Shown here: piece by piece, positions 15,602-23,767 of the stretch
Layout of the letters: each line of letters opens with the position of its first letter
Position numbering within the stretch: position 1 is the stretch's first letter
From: Actinomycetes bacterium
Lineage (GTDB): Bacteria > Actinomycetota > Acidimicrobiia > Acidimicrobiales > Bog-793
NCBI GenBank assembly: GCA_021798985.1
Contig: JAJZBI010000035.1
Span: forward strand, 1-33,603
Direction of reading: 5' to 3'
DNA length: 33,603 nucleotides
Notes under the pieces: model-generated
The model's database searches: none
Seen by the model: only the letters and a program-made list of their open reading frames with translations
Told to the model about the DNA's origin: nothing
Translations under genes and position numbers: made by a program

Positions 15602-16564
15602 TCAGCCGGCCATCGCCGCCTCGATCTCGGCGAGGACGTCGTCGTCGAGGCGCTCGAGGACCTCGAGGGCGGCGAGGTTCTCGTGCACCTGCTCGACCCG
15701 GCTCGCCCCCAAGATGACCGTCGAGACCCGCGGGTTGCGGGCGCACCAGGCGATCGCCAGCTGGGCGGTGCTGCAGCCGAGCCGGGCAGCGATCGGCTGC
15801 AGCCGGCGCACCGCGGCGTTGCGCTCCTCGTTGAGCACCCGGTCGCGCAGCCACTCATAGCCACTCAGGCTCGCGCGCGAGCCCTCGGGCACGCCATCGA
15901 GGTACTTGCCGGTCAACAGTCCCGAGGCGAGCGGACTCCAGGTGGTGAGGCCGAGGCCGAAGTCCTCATAGAGCCGGGCGTAGTCCTGCTCGACCTTGGT
16001 GCGGTTGAACAGGTTGTACTCGGGCTGCTCCATCACCGGCTTGTGCAGGTGGTGCCGCTCGGCGATCTCGAAGGCCGCCCGCAGGTCGGCGGCCGGCCAC
16101 TCCGAGGTCCCCCAGTACAGGGCCTTGCCCGAGCTGACGATGTCGTGCATCGCCCACACCGTCTCCTCGATGGGGGTGTTGGGGTCCGCCCGGTGACAAA
16201 AGAGCAGGTCGACGAAGTCGAGGCCGAAGCGCTCGAGCGAGCCGTCGATCGCCTGCATCAGGTACTTGCGGTTCAAGGTGTTGCGCATGTTCGGCGCGTC
16301 GTTGAGGCCCCAGAAGACCTTGGTGGAAACGACATAGGACCACCGTGGCCATCCGAGCTCGCGCAGCGCCCGCCCCATGATCTCCTCGGACTTGCCACCG
16401 GCGTAGGCCTCGGCATTGTCGAAGAAGTTGACGCCGGCCTCGTAGGCCGCGCTGAGGCATGCCTTGGCGAGATCGCCGTCGAGCTGAGGGCCGAAGGTGA
16501 CCCAGGAGCCAAAGGAGAGCACGCTCACCTTCAGTCCCGATCGGCCGAGTCGCCGGTACTCCAT
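15602..16564 (-). CDS. Aldo/keto reductase (Kv-beta / YghZ-like subgroup)
   Basis: 320 residues, a TIM-barrel NADPH-dependent oxidoreductase of the aldo/keto reductase superfamily. The catalytic tetrad is complete: D49 and Y54 ([14 protein letters not shown]), K82 (VVSTKVFW) and H124 ([12 protein letters not shown]). The late [19 protein letters not shown] and [14 protein letters not shown] (NADP phosphate-binding region) are typical of the Kv-beta-like branch. ATG 16564 has GAGGAGG five bases upstream. It is divergent from idi with 81 bp between. The physiological substrate is unknown; related enzymes reduce small aldehydes or methylglyoxal. Confidence 0.9.
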   Translation of the reverse strand: MEYRRLGRSGLKVSVLSFGSWVTFGPQLDGDLAKACLSAAYEAGVNFFDNAEAYAGGKSEEIMGRALRELGWPRWSYVVSTKVFWGLNDAPNMRNTLNRKYLMQAIDGSLERFGLDFVDLLFCHRADPNTPIEETVWAMHDIVSSGKALYWGTSEWPAADLRAAFEIAERHHLHKPVMEQPEYNLFNRTKVEQDYARLYEDFGLGLTTWSPLASGLLTGKYLDGVPEGSRASLSGYEWLRDRVLNEERNAAVRRLQPIAARLGCSTAQLAIAWCARNPRVSTVILGASRVEQVHENLAALEVLERLDDDVLAEIEAAMAG

Positions 16565-16630
16565 CGAGTCCTCCTCACGTCGTCACTGGCACAAGGGCGC
16601 GAACGACCAAGGGGGTCGGTCGCGCTGCCC

Positions 16631-16645
16631 TAACATTCTGCCTCG
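16631..16645 (+). promoter_or_regulatory. Candidate -10 box for leaderless transcription of idi
   Basis: TAACAT at 16631-16636 ends nine bases before GTG 16646 and there is no ribosome-binding site. No -35 sequence is recognisable. Confidence 0.4.
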
Positions 16646-17218
16646 GTGCAAGGGTCGAGCGAGCGGGGCAGCGTCGTGCTCGTCGCGCCTGACGGCTCGC
16701 CTGTCGCCAGCGTGCCGAAGCTGGTGGCCCACCAGCCGCCCGGCAGCTTGCATCTCGCCTTCTCGGTCTTCTTGCACCGAAGCGACGGCGCGCTCTTGCT
16801 GCAGCGGCGCGCGCTCGGCAAGTACCACTTCCCCGGCGTGTGGGCGAACGCCTGCTGCAGCCACCCCCAGCCCGGCGACGACCTCGTCGCCTCCGCCGAG
16901 CTGCGGGTGAAAGAGGAGCTCGGCGTGAGCTGCGCGCTGCGCGACGTCGGCGTCTTCACCTACCGCGCCACCTGCCCCGACAGCGGGCTGGTCGAGCACG
17001 AGCGCGACCACGTGCTCGTGGGGAGCTGCGACGGGGCGCTCGCGCCGAATCCCGACGAGGTCGCCGAGCTGGCCTTCGTCGATCTCGCCCGGCTGAGCGC
17101 CGCGCTCGGCGCGCCGCGCGGCGCGCCCGACGCGCTCGGCCTGGCGGGCCGCTTCGCGCCCTGGCTGCGCGCCGCGCTCCAGATCGCGACGCCGCACCTG
17201 CGGCAAGGTGCCGGGTAG
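16646..17218 (+). CDS. idi: Isopentenyl-diphosphate delta-isomerase type I (Nudix fold)
   Basis: 190 residues. It interconverts IPP and DMAPP in isoprenoid synthesis. Diagnostic features are WANACCSHPQPGDD with the catalytic Cys (C71) just before the metal-binding histidine, the Nudix-like helix AELRVKEELGV, and GLVEHERDHVLVG with the acidic residues (E117, E119) that bind metal and protonate substrate. The length matches the family. Its stop codon TAG at 17216-17218 is also the start of the TAGCCT box before bioY, 11 bp upstream of that gene. With hpnR in the same window it is another step of isoprenoid metabolism, although the two are not in one operon. Confidence 0.92.
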   Translation: MQGSSERGSVVLVAPDGSPVASVPKLVAHQPPGSLHLAFSVFLHRSDGALLLQRRALGKYHFPGVWANACCSHPQPGDDLVASAELRVKEELGVSCALRDVGVFTYRATCPDSGLVEHERDHVLVGSCDGALAPNPDEVAELAFVDLARLSAALGAPRGAPDALGLAGRFAPWLRAALQIATPHLRQGAG

Positions 17219-17229
17219 CCTCGGCGCCC
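17216..17229 (+). promoter_or_regulatory. Candidate -10 box before bioY, overlapping the idi stop codon
   Basis: TAGCCT at 17216-17221 includes the idi stop TAG and ends eight bases before ATG 17230. No Shine-Dalgarno sequence is present. The two genes may also simply be read on one transcript. Confidence 0.3.
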
Positions 17230-17823
17230 ATGAGCATGACCGACCCCCTCAGCCTGCGCCGCCGCCCGGCGGTGCTTGCCGATCTGGTCCCCGGCGAGCT
17301 CGCCGCCGACCTGCTGCTCATCGCCCTGGCGGCCGGTCTGATCGGCGCCCTCGCGCAGCTGAGCGTGCACCTTCCTGGCACCCCGGTGCCCGTCACGGGC
17401 CAGACGCTCGGCGTGCTGCTCGCTGCCCCGGCGCTCGGCCGGCGCCGAGCGGTGGCGGCGAGCGGCGCCTACTTGGTGCTCGGTTTCCTCGGCGTGCCCT
17501 GGTTCGCCGGTCACGCCGCCGGTTGGGCGGGGGCGACGAGCGGCTACCTGTTCGGCTTCGTCGTCGCCTCGGCGGCCTGCGGGCGCCTCGCCGAGCGGGG
17601 GGCGGACCGTACGGTGTGGCGCGCCATCCCGACGATGCTCCTCGGCGAGTGCTGCATCTTCGCCTGCGGGGTCGGCTTCCTCGCCCTCGACCTGCATCTC
17701 GGCGCGGCCCAGGCGATCGCGCTTGGCCTCACGCCCTTCCTCGTCGGTGAGGTGACCAAGCTCACCCTGGCGGCGGGGGCGCTGCCCGCCGCCTGGCGCC
17801 TCGTCGCCCGCGTCCGGCGCTAG
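17230..17823 (+). CDS. bioY: Biotin transporter BioY (ECF S-component)
   Basis: 197 residues, almost entirely hydrophobic with about six membrane helices. The BioY signature is clear: VHLPGTPVPVTGQTLGVLLA followed by GRRRAVAASGAYLVLGFLGV and PWFAGHAAGWAGATSGYLFGF. It binds biotin and imports it, alone or with the shared EcfA/EcfT energy module, which is not encoded here. The start ATG 17230 lies 11 bp after idi in the same direction. Its stop overlaps the stop of the convergent quinone reductase gene by 4 bp (CTAG). Confidence 0.9.
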   Translation: MSMTDPLSLRRRPAVLADLVPGELAADLLLIALAAGLIGALAQLSVHLPGTPVPVTGQTLGVLLAAPALGRRRAVAASGAYLVLGFLGVPWFAGHAAGWAGATSGYLFGFVVASAACGRLAERGADRTVWRAIPTMLLGECCIFACGVGFLALDLHLGAAQAIALGLTPFLVGEVTKLTLAAGALPAAWRLVARVRR

Positions 17824-18776
17824 CGCGCCGGCTCGGCCGTGTTGACGAGGAGCACCTTGCCGAGCTTCGCGCCCTTGGTGAAGCGCTCGTAGGCCGCGGC
17901 GGCGTCGTCGAGCGGGTAGCTCGCCTCGACCAGCACGCGCACGACCTGGCGCTCGAGGAGGGGGAGCACCTGGCGCTCGACGCGCCGGGCGACGATCGCC
18001 TTCTCCTCGAGTGGCCGATTGCGCAGCGTCGTGCCGAATAGCCGCGCCCGGCGCTGGAGGAGCAGGCCGAGGTCGAGGCTCGTCGCCGCCCCGCCGCCGA
18101 GGCCGATGACGACGACGCGGCCCCCGAGCGAGAGGCTGGCGAGGTCGCGGGGCAGGTTCGGCCCCCCGACGAGTTCGGCGACCACGTCGAAGGGGCCGTG
18201 CGCCGCCACCTCCTCCGGGCCGACGGCCGTGGCGCCGAGTGCGCCGACTGCCGCCCGCTGGAGCGGGTTGCGCACCTCGGCGACCACCTCGGCGCCGAGC
18301 GCGGCCGCCAGCTGGACGGCGGCGGTGCCGACGCCACCGGCGGCGCCCGTGACGAGCACGCGCTCGCCGCTCGTCAGCTGGGCCTGGGTGACCAGCGCGT
18401 CGTGGGCGGTGAGGAAGACCTCGGGGAAGCCACCGGCCACCTCGAGGGGCAGCGCCGCGGGTACCGGCATCGCCACGCGCTCGTGGATCACGGCCAGCTC
18501 GGCTTGCCCCTCGCCCCCGACGATGCCCATCACCGCGTCGCCGAGCGCGAATCGCCGCGCTCCGGCACCGAGGCCGACGACGCGGCCGGCGATCTCGAGG
18601 CCGGGTCGGTCCTCGCGATGCCCCGGTGGGGGCGGGTAGTGCCCGGCGCGCTGGAGCAGGTCGGCGCCGTTCAGCCCGGCCGAGCTGACCGCCACCAGGA
18701 GCTCTCCCGCCCCTGGTTCGGGTTCAGGCACCTCACTGCAGACGGTGGTCCCAGCGGAGAAGACGACGGCGCGCAT
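17820..18776 (-). CDS. Zinc-independent NADPH:quinone reductase, MDR family (PIG3-like)
   Basis: 318 residues. The N-terminal GroES-like domain (MRAVVFSAGTTVCSEVPEPE, then SSAGLNGADLLQRAGHYPPP) lacks the zinc ligands of alcohol dehydrogenases. The Rossmann domain has VLVTGAAGGVGTAAVQLAAA. The pattern FPEVFLTAHDAL and the length fit quinone oxidoreductases of the PIG3/Qor type, which reduce quinones or enones with NADPH in the cytoplasm. The ATG start has no ribosome-binding site, but TAGCCT lies exactly six bases upstream, so it is probably leaderless. It is convergent with bioY, sharing the tetranucleotide CTAG for both stops. Confidence 0.88.
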   Translation of the reverse strand: MRAVVFSAGTTVCSEVPEPEPGAGELLVAVSSAGLNGADLLQRAGHYPPPPGHREDRPGLEIAGRVVGLGAGARRFALGDAVMGIVGGEGQAELAVIHERVAMPVPAALPLEVAGGFPEVFLTAHDALVTQAQLTSGERVLVTGAAGGVGTAAVQLAAALGAEVVAEVRNPLQRAAVGALGATAVGPEEVAAHGPFDVVAELVGGPNLPRDLASLSLGGRVVVIGLGGGAATSLDLGLLLQRRARLFGTTLRNRPLEEKAIVARRVERQVLPLLERQVVRVLVEASYPLDDAAAAYERFTKGAKLGKVLLVNTAEPAR

Positions 18777-18788
18777 GGGGCCAGGCTA
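18777..18788 (-). promoter_or_regulatory. Candidate -10 box for leaderless transcription of the quinone reductase
   Basis: On the minus strand TAGCCT (18788-18783) ends six bases (GGCCCC) before ATG 18776. No ribosome-binding site is present. Confidence 0.4.
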
Positions 18789-18827
18789 GGGGCGTCGCCC
18801 CGGCGGCGCGAAGGGGCGACGCGGCGA

Positions 18828-20093
18828 TCAGGGTCGGCCGTAGCCGTAGGCGCCGGGCCAGACCGGTGTGATCTGGATGCGCGTCCCGGTGTCCATCGCC
18901 TGCACGGCTTGGCCGCCGCCGATGTACATGATCACGTGGTAGATGTAGCCGCCCGAGGCGTAAAAGATCAGGTCGCCGGGCTGGAGCTCGGACGCCGAGA
19001 TGTGCTCGATGCTGTCGTACTGCGCCTGGGCGCTGTGGGGGAGGTTGACGCCGACCTGGCCCCAGGCCCACATCGTGAGGCCCGAGCAGTCAAAGCCGGC
19101 GCCGGGCGTCGCACCGCCCCAGACGTAGGGCACGCCGATCTGGGACTCCGCCGCGTGCACGGCGGCGAGCCCTCCGCCGCCGCCGCTCAACTGGGGCGTC
19201 GGGGGCGTCGTGGCCGCGGGCGCGGGTGGCGTCGTGGTTGTGGCGGTCGGCCCGGCGACCGGGGTGCCGACGACCTGCGCGGCGTTCGCCTGCGCGCTGG
19301 TTGCCTGCGCGCTGGTTGCCTGCGCGCTGGCCGCGGCGGCGGCACGTGCGGCGGCCGCAGCGGCGCGGGCGGCGGCCTCTTGCTGGGCGACCTCCTGGGC
19401 GCGCACGGCGGCAGCGAGCTGGCTGTCGATCCCTGACTGCACGGCGGTCAGCTGCCCCTCGAGGCGCTGCGCCTCGGACTTGGACTGGGCCAGCTGGCGG
19501 GTCGTGCGGGTCGCGGCGAGCTCGTTGGCCGCCAGCGTCGCACGGCGAACGCTGAGGCGGTGCTCGGAGTCCTTCAGGCCCGAGACCGCCGCGTCGAGGC
19601 TCGAAGACGCCGCAGCCAGATAGGCCTGCTGCATGGGCAGCGCGCTCTCGTTGCTCGACAAGATGCTCGAGATGCCTGCCGCCGAACCACCGCTCACGTA
19701 GGCCTCGATCGCCTGCTGGCGCAGCACGAGGCTGTCGTGGCGCACGGCCGAGCGAGACCCGCCAAGCGCCTGCTCGTCGCTCGCGATCTTGGTCTTGAGG
19801 CCGGCCTGGCGAGAACGCGCCTGGTTGTACTCCTCGTCCAGGATCTGCAGCCTGACCTGCACGGTGTCGATTTGGCGGGCGATCGCTGCGGCCTTGGCCT
19901 TCAAGGTGGCGACCGAGTACGCCTCGGCTGGCGAGCCGGCCGAGAGCACCGGGGCAACCACGGCGCCCAAGGCGGCGAGAGGAAGGCCGATCCAAGCGAC
20001 CCTCGCCCGGTGGTCACGCGACGAGGAGGAGCGAACGATCCCCTCCGGTGGCGTTGCCTCGCGGCGCGCGAGGTGGCTTTTGGCCGACGTCAC
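18828..20093 (-). CDS. Secreted NlpC/P60 peptidoglycan hydrolase with N-terminal coiled coil (RipA-like)
   Basis: 421 residues from GTG 20093 (ATG 20156 would add 21). A hydrophobic signal segment (WIGLPLAALGAVVAPVLSA, about 34-52) ends in an AEA-type cleavage site. A long coiled coil (about 58-240, Gln/Ala/Leu/Arg-rich) follows, then an Ala-rich and a Pro/Thr-rich linker. The C-terminal NlpC/P60 domain contains IGVPYVWGGATPGAGFDCSG with catalytic C336, and catalytic H386 in YHVIMYIGG. Such enzymes cut gamma-D-Glu-mDAP bonds in cell-wall peptides during division; the coiled coil usually blocks or docks the enzyme. It is divergent from fumC, with 221 bp between. An alanine-linker repeat is listed separately. 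Confidence 0.88.
   Translation of the reverse strand: MTSAKSHLARREATPPEGIVRSSSSRDHRARVAWIGLPLAALGAVVAPVLSAGSPAEAYSVATLKAKAAAIARQIDTVQVRLQILDEEYNQARSRQAGLKTKIASDEQALGGSRSAVRHDSLVLRQQAIEAYVSGGSAAGISSILSSNESALPMQQAYLAAASSSLDAAVSGLKDSEHRLSVRRATLAANELAATRTTRQLAQSKSEAQRLEGQLTAVQSGIDSQLAAAVRAQEVAQQEAAARAAAAAARAAAAASAQATSAQATSAQANAAQVVGTPVAGPTATTTTPPAPAATTPPTPQLSGGGGGLAAVHAAESQIGVPYVWGGATPGAGFDCSGLTMWAWGQVGVNLPHSAQAQYDSIEHISASELQPGDLIFYASGGYIYHVIMYIGGGQAVQAMDTGTRIQITPVWPGAYGYGRP
19288..19332 (-). repeat. 15-bp tandem repeat in the linker of the NlpC/P60 protein
   Basis: Three consecutive copies of GCCTGCGCGCTGGTT (plus strand), the last differing at its final two bases, encode repeats of the type AQATS in the Ala-rich linker. 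Slippage here could change linker length between strains. Confidence 0.8.
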
Positions 20094-20314
20094 AACGCCG
20101 AGAGACCGTACCGGTGCGGTCACCTTAGGGCAAGCCTTTGCGCGTCCTTCCTTCATCGGCGCGCTCGCGTGCTGCCGTATTGGCGAGTCGGTGCCCCGAT
20201 GGGCTGAACTGGCGGGGCGAGTGCTGCGCGCCAGGTGGCGACGCAGGTCGCGACGGTCAAGAAGGACCAGTGGTGCCGGGCGCGTACCGTCGCGCCGGGC
20301 GGGAAGGAGCACCG
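20094..20314. promoter_or_regulatory. Divergent intergenic region between the NlpC/P60 gene and fumC
   Basis: 221 bp serving both genes. On the minus strand TACGGT lies 11 bases before GTG 20093. On the plus strand fumC has AAGGAG at 20304-20309. I looked for the c-di-AMP (ydaO-type) riboswitch that often precedes actinobacterial cell-wall hydrolase genes and did not find its conserved elements. Nothing else is recognisable. Confidence 0.3.
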
Positions 20315-21718
20315 GTGAGCGAGGTCGTCGGCGCCGAGGAATTCCGGGTCGAGAAGGACTCGATGGGCGAGGTCCGCGTGCCCGCAGCGGCGCTTTGGGG
20401 CGCGCAGACCCAGCGCGCGGTCGAGAACTTCCCCATCTCTGGCCAGCGGGTCGAGCCGGCGCTCGTGCGGGCGCTCGCCCGCATCAAGGCCGAAGCGGCG
20501 GCGGTGAACGCCGAGCTCGGCCTCATCGACGCCGAGGTCGCCGAGGCCGTGCGGGAGGAGGCGCTCGCGGTGGCCGACGGCTCGCACGGCGACGCGTTTC
20601 CGATCGACGTGTTCCAAACCGGCTCCGGGACCTCGACGAACATGAACGTGAACGAGGTGCTCGCGCACCTCGCGGGCGAGCGACTCGGCCGCAGCATCCG
20701 GCCGAACGACGAGCCCAATGCTTCGCAGTCCTCTAACGACACGTTCCCCTCCGCGATCCACCTCGCGGCGGTCGACGAGATCGTCAACCGGCTGATTCCT
20801 GCCCTGTCCAACCTCGAGTCCGCCTTCGCCGAGAAGTCGGCAGCCTTCTCCGGCGTCGTGAAGTCGGGCAGGACGCACCTGATGGACGCCACGCCGGTGA
20901 CCCTCGGCCAGGAGTTCGGAGGCTATGCGGCGGCGATCGCCAATGGCATCGAGCGCCTGAAGGCCGTCCTTTCCCGCCTCGGGGAGCTCCCGCTCGGCGG
21001 GACGGCCGTCGGGACGGGGCTGAACGCCCCGGCGGGATTCGCCAAGGCGGTGATCGAGCGGATCGCGGCGAGCACCGGCCTGCCGGTTCGCGAGGCGCGC
21101 AACCACTTCGAGGCCCAAGGGGCGCGCGACGGGCTCGTCGAGGCGTCCGGCGTGCTGCGCACCGTGGCGATGTCCCTCTACAAGGCGGCGAACGACCTGC
21201 GCTGGATGTCCTCAGGGCCGCGTTGTGGTCTCGGGGAGATCCACCTCCCCGACCTCCAGCCCGGATCGTCGATCATGCCCGGCAAGGTCAACCCGGTCAT
21301 CCCAGAGGCGGTCTGCCAGGTCGTCGCCCAGGTGGTCGGCAATGACGCAGCGGTCGCGTTCGGCGGCAGCGCCGGCAACTTCGAGCTCAACGTGATGCTT
21401 CCGGTGATGGGTCGCAACCTGCTCGAGTCGATCCGCCTCCTCGCCGCAGTGGCGAACGCGCTCGCCGACAAGTGCGTCCGCGACATCACCGCCGATGAGG
21501 AGCGGTGCCGAACCTACGCGCTCTCCTCGCCGTCGATCGTGACGGCACTGAACCCGGCGATCGGCTACGAGGCGGCGGCCCAGGTGGTGAAGGCGGCGCT
21601 CAAGGAGAACAAGGACCTGCGCTCGGTGGTGCTCGAGCGGGGGCTGCTCAGCGAGGCCGAGGTCGACCGGGCGCTCGACGTCTTGGCGATGACCGAGGGC
21701 GGCATCGTCGGCTCGTGA
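20315..21718 (+). CDS. fumC: Fumarate hydratase, class II
   Basis: 467 residues, normal for the family. It interconverts fumarate and malate in the TCA cycle as a homotetramer. Clear motifs are [51 protein letters not shown] and the superfamily signature [11 protein letters not shown] at 317-327, whose mobile loop carries the catalytic serine (S318). The GTG start at 20315 has AAGGAG six bases upstream. Its stop codon lies inside the left arm of a bidirectional terminator hairpin shared with the convergent gene. The related aspartate ammonia-lyase is less likely because of the sequence around TGLNAPAGF and [10 protein letters not shown], which fits fumarases. Confidence 0.93.
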   Translation: MSEVVGAEEFRVEKDSMGEVRVPAAALWGAQTQRAVENFPISGQRVEPALVRALARIKAEAAAVNAELGLIDAEVAEAVREEALAVADGSHGDAFPIDVFQTGSGTSTNMNVNEVLAHLAGERLGRSIRPNDEPNASQSSNDTFPSAIHLAAVDEIVNRLIPALSNLESAFAEKSAAFSGVVKSGRTHLMDATPVTLGQEFGGYAAAIANGIERLKAVLSRLGELPLGGTAVGTGLNAPAGFAKAVIERIAASTGLPVREARNHFEAQGARDGLVEASGVLRTVAMSLYKAANDLRWMSSGPRCGLGEIHLPDLQPGSSIMPGKVNPVIPEAVCQVVAQVVGNDAAVAFGGSAGNFELNVMLPVMGRNLLESIRLLAAVANALADKCVRDITADEERCRTYALSSPSIVTALNPAIGYEAAAQVVKAALKENKDLRSVVLERGLLSEAEVDRALDVLAMTEGGIVGS

Positions 21719-21740
21719 GGTGGCGCCGACGCCACCTCAC
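21715..21740. terminator. Shared terminator hairpin between fumC and the convergent gene
   Basis: A perfect 11-bp stem, GTGAGGTGGCG with CGCCACCTCAC, has a four-base loop CCGA. It contains the fumC stop codon, and the opposite gene's stop begins at the very next base (21741). It can serve both strands. No T-tract. Confidence 0.7.
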
Positions 21741-22529
21741 TCATCCCCCCGCGGGGTGGTAGGCGAGCTCGGGAGGGCTCGGCACCCCACCGGCTGCAAG
21801 GGCTGCGGCCGGCTCGGCGGGCCCACCCGGGCCGATGACGGCCGCGATGTCCTCGACGGCAAGCAGACGATGGACCGACTCGCCGCTCAGGCAGTTGGCG
21901 AACAGCGGTGCTGGGAGCACCTTGCCGACCCCGGCGACGAGCCAAAGGTCGACCCCCATCGCCTTGCCGGCCTCGGCCAGGGTCGCTGCGCTCTCGCTCA
22001 GGATCGCCCCGCTTGGCCCGGCGACCGCTGGCTCGACGATGAGCAGGCTGGCGCCGTCGAGGACCTCGTCGGGTTGGGAGGGGCTGTAGCCGAGGACCTC
22101 GGCGCCCCCGGCCGCGCCCTGGCCGATCGCGCGCAGCGCCCGCCGGAGCGCCAGCGGGTCGCCGACGAGGTGGGCGTGGCAGTCCGGTCGCGCCGCGAGG
22201 GCGTCGCAGACCGTCGCCGAGCAGGGCGCGGCGACAACGGCGGCGCCCGGCAGGCACCCGGCGAGCTCGTCGGCGGTCGGGTCCTCGATGAGCTGGGCGG
22301 CCGCGTGCTCGGCGGCGCCGGCCGGGTCGGGGGAGCCCAGCACCTGCGCGCACAGCCACCACAACGGTCCGGCGAGGCGGTGGTGCTCGAGGAGGCGCCG
22401 GCACGCCGGCACGAGCGCGCGGGGCTCGCTCGCAAGCTCGGCGAGCGCGTCCGCCGCCTCGATCGCCAAGAAGGCGTGGTCAATGTCGCCCGACCGTGCG
22501 ATCGCGCGCAGCTGCTCAATGGGATGCAT
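21741..22529 (-). CDS. Hypothetical protein, possibly eIF2B/ribose-bisphosphate-isomerase fold
   Basis: 262 residues, not confidently recognised. The N-terminal ~90 residues are helical. The C-terminal half alternates beta-like and helical segments. The stretch at about 158-208 (DGASLLIVEPAVAGPSGAIL, then LAEAGKAMGVDLWLVAGVGKV) resembles the eIF2B-alpha/ISOCOT pattern 'GAD.IL.ng.v.nkvGT..LA..A...g.p..V', where a sugar phosphate binds. The usual Asn-Lys motif is not obvious, so a changed or lost ligand site is possible. ATG 22529 has no ribosome-binding site; TACCTT lies seven bases upstream. It is convergent with fumC and divergent, by only 23 bp, from the DUF885 gene. A role in sugar-phosphate metabolism is inference. 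Confidence 0.6.
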   Translation of the reverse strand: MHPIEQLRAIARSGDIDHAFLAIEAADALAELASEPRALVPACRRLLEHHRLAGPLWWLCAQVLGSPDPAGAAEHAAAQLIEDPTADELAGCLPGAAVVAAPCSATVCDALAARPDCHAHLVGDPLALRRALRAIGQGAAGGAEVLGYSPSQPDEVLDGASLLIVEPAVAGPSGAILSESAATLAEAGKAMGVDLWLVAGVGKVLPAPLFANCLSGESVHRLLAVEDIAAVIGPGGPAEPAAALAAGGVPSPPELAYHPAGG

Positions 22530-22552
22530 CGGGGCGAAGGTACCGTTCGCGC
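22530..22552. promoter_or_regulatory. Compact bidirectional promoter with overlapping -10 boxes
   Basis: Only 23 bp separate two divergent start codons. On the plus strand TACCGT (22541-22546) ends six bases before GTG 22553. On the minus strand TACCTT (22542-22537) ends seven bases before ATG 22529. The boxes share the central TA of a GGTACC palindrome. Both genes lack Shine-Dalgarno sequences, so both are probably leaderless. Confidence 0.5.
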
Positions 22553-23767
22553 GTGCTGATCGAGCGCTACCTCATGTTGGGACTGGCCGTCGGACGTCAC
22601 ATCGACGGCTTCGTGGACGCCTACTACGGCCCCGCCGCCCTGGCCGCGGCGGCGGCCGAGGGCCCGCCCCTTCCGCCGGAGCACCTGGTCGCCGAGGCGC
22701 GCTCCCTGCTCGCCGCGATCGACGCCGGCGAGCCGCTCGGTGCCGTCGGGGCGGACATCGGCGCCCCGGAAGAGACCGGCTCGGACGCCGCGGCGCGCCG
22801 GCGCTGGCTGCGCGGCCAGGTGCGCGGGGTGCACACGACGGCGCGGCGGCTCGCTGGCGAGCCGATCGGCTACGCGGACGAGGTCGAGTCCTGCTACGGC
22901 GTCCGGCCGAGCCGGCTCCCCGAAGAGCGCTTTGTCGCCGCCCGCAAGGAGCTCGAGGCGGCCGTCCCGGGCACGGGCCCCATTGCCGAGCGATTGATCG
23001 CCTGGCGAGAGCGCCAGGCGATCCCACCCCACCGCCTGGAGGCGGCGATCGCCTCGCTCTGCGAGGACCTGCGCGCCCGCACCGCGGCGCGCTTCGGGCT
23101 GCCCGAGGGCGAGTCGGTCGAGTTCTCGCTCGTCACGAACAAGCCGTGGTCGGGCTTCAACCACTATCTGGGCGACCTTGCGTCGCGCGTCGAGATCAAC
23201 GTCGATCTGCCGGTGCTGTCGGTGAGCATCGCCCACCTCGTCGCACACGAGGCCTATCCCGGGCACCACACCGAGCACTCCCGCAAGGAGGTCGGCCTCG
23301 TCCGTTCCCGCCAGTACCTCGAGGAGTCGATCTTCCTCGTCGGCACGCCGCAGTGCCTGATCGCCGAGGGGCTCGCTGACCTCGGCCTCGAGATCGTGGT
23401 CGGCGCCCGGCCCGAGCGGGTGGTCGCCGAGCACCTGCGCCCGCTCGGCATCGACTACGACCCCGACACCGTCGCCGTCGTGGCGCAGGCGAGCGAGATC
23501 CTCGGGCGGGTGCGCGCGAACGCCGCGTTCCGCCTGCACGAGGACGGCGCCGACCCCGACACCGTCGCCGCCGAGGTGGCCGAGCTCGCGCTCTTGCCCG
23601 AGGCCCGGGCGAAAAAGCAGGTGGAGTTCTTGATGGACCCGACGTGGCACTCCTACATCAGCTGCTACACCGAGGGTCTGCCGCTTTGCCGCGCGTTCGT
23701 CGGTGGCGACCCGGCGCGCTTCTCCCGCCTGATCACCGAGCAACTCACTCCCGCCGAGCTGGCGTGA
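22553..23767 (+). CDS. DUF885-family putative zinc metallopeptidase
   Basis: 404 residues. The diagnostic motif HEAYPGHH lies at residues 232-239 and is the HExxPGHH zinc-binding pattern of DUF885 proteins, predicted metallopeptidases or carboxypeptidase-like enzymes. Further on, AEGLADLGLEI matches the helix that normally supplies a third ligand (compare EGWA.Y.E). There is no signal peptide, so it is probably cytoplasmic. Shorter than the ~550-600 residues of many secreted DUF885 members. It starts at GTG 22553 six bases after a TACCGT box. Its stop overlaps the start of the first glycosyltransferase (GTGA), so the peptidase and the glycan cluster are likely co-transcribed. Its substrate is unknown. 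Confidence 0.75.
   Translation: MLIERYLMLGLAVGRHIDGFVDAYYGPAALAAAAAEGPPLPPEHLVAEARSLLAAIDAGEPLGAVGADIGAPEETGSDAAARRRWLRGQVRGVHTTARRLAGEPIGYADEVESCYGVRPSRLPEERFVAARKELEAAVPGTGPIAERLIAWRERQAIPPHRLEAAIASLCEDLRARTAARFGLPEGESVEFSLVTNKPWSGFNHYLGDLASRVEINVDLPVLSVSIAHLVAHEAYPGHHTEHSRKEVGLVRSRQYLEESIFLVGTPQCLIAEGLADLGLEIVVGARPERVVAEHLRPLGIDYDPDTVAVVAQASEILGRVRANAAFRLHEDGADPDTVAAEVAELALLPEARAKKQVEFLMDPTWHSYISCYTEGLPLCRAFVGGDPARFSRLITEQLTPAELA

Noticed and set aside
19288-19332. CRISPR-like short repeats
   Set aside because: The 15-bp copies are directly adjacent with no spacers and encode a low-complexity protein linker.
20094-20314. c-di-AMP (ydaO-type) riboswitch upstream of the NlpC/P60 gene
   Set aside because: Often present before such genes in actinobacteria, but the conserved sequence blocks and stems are absent here.
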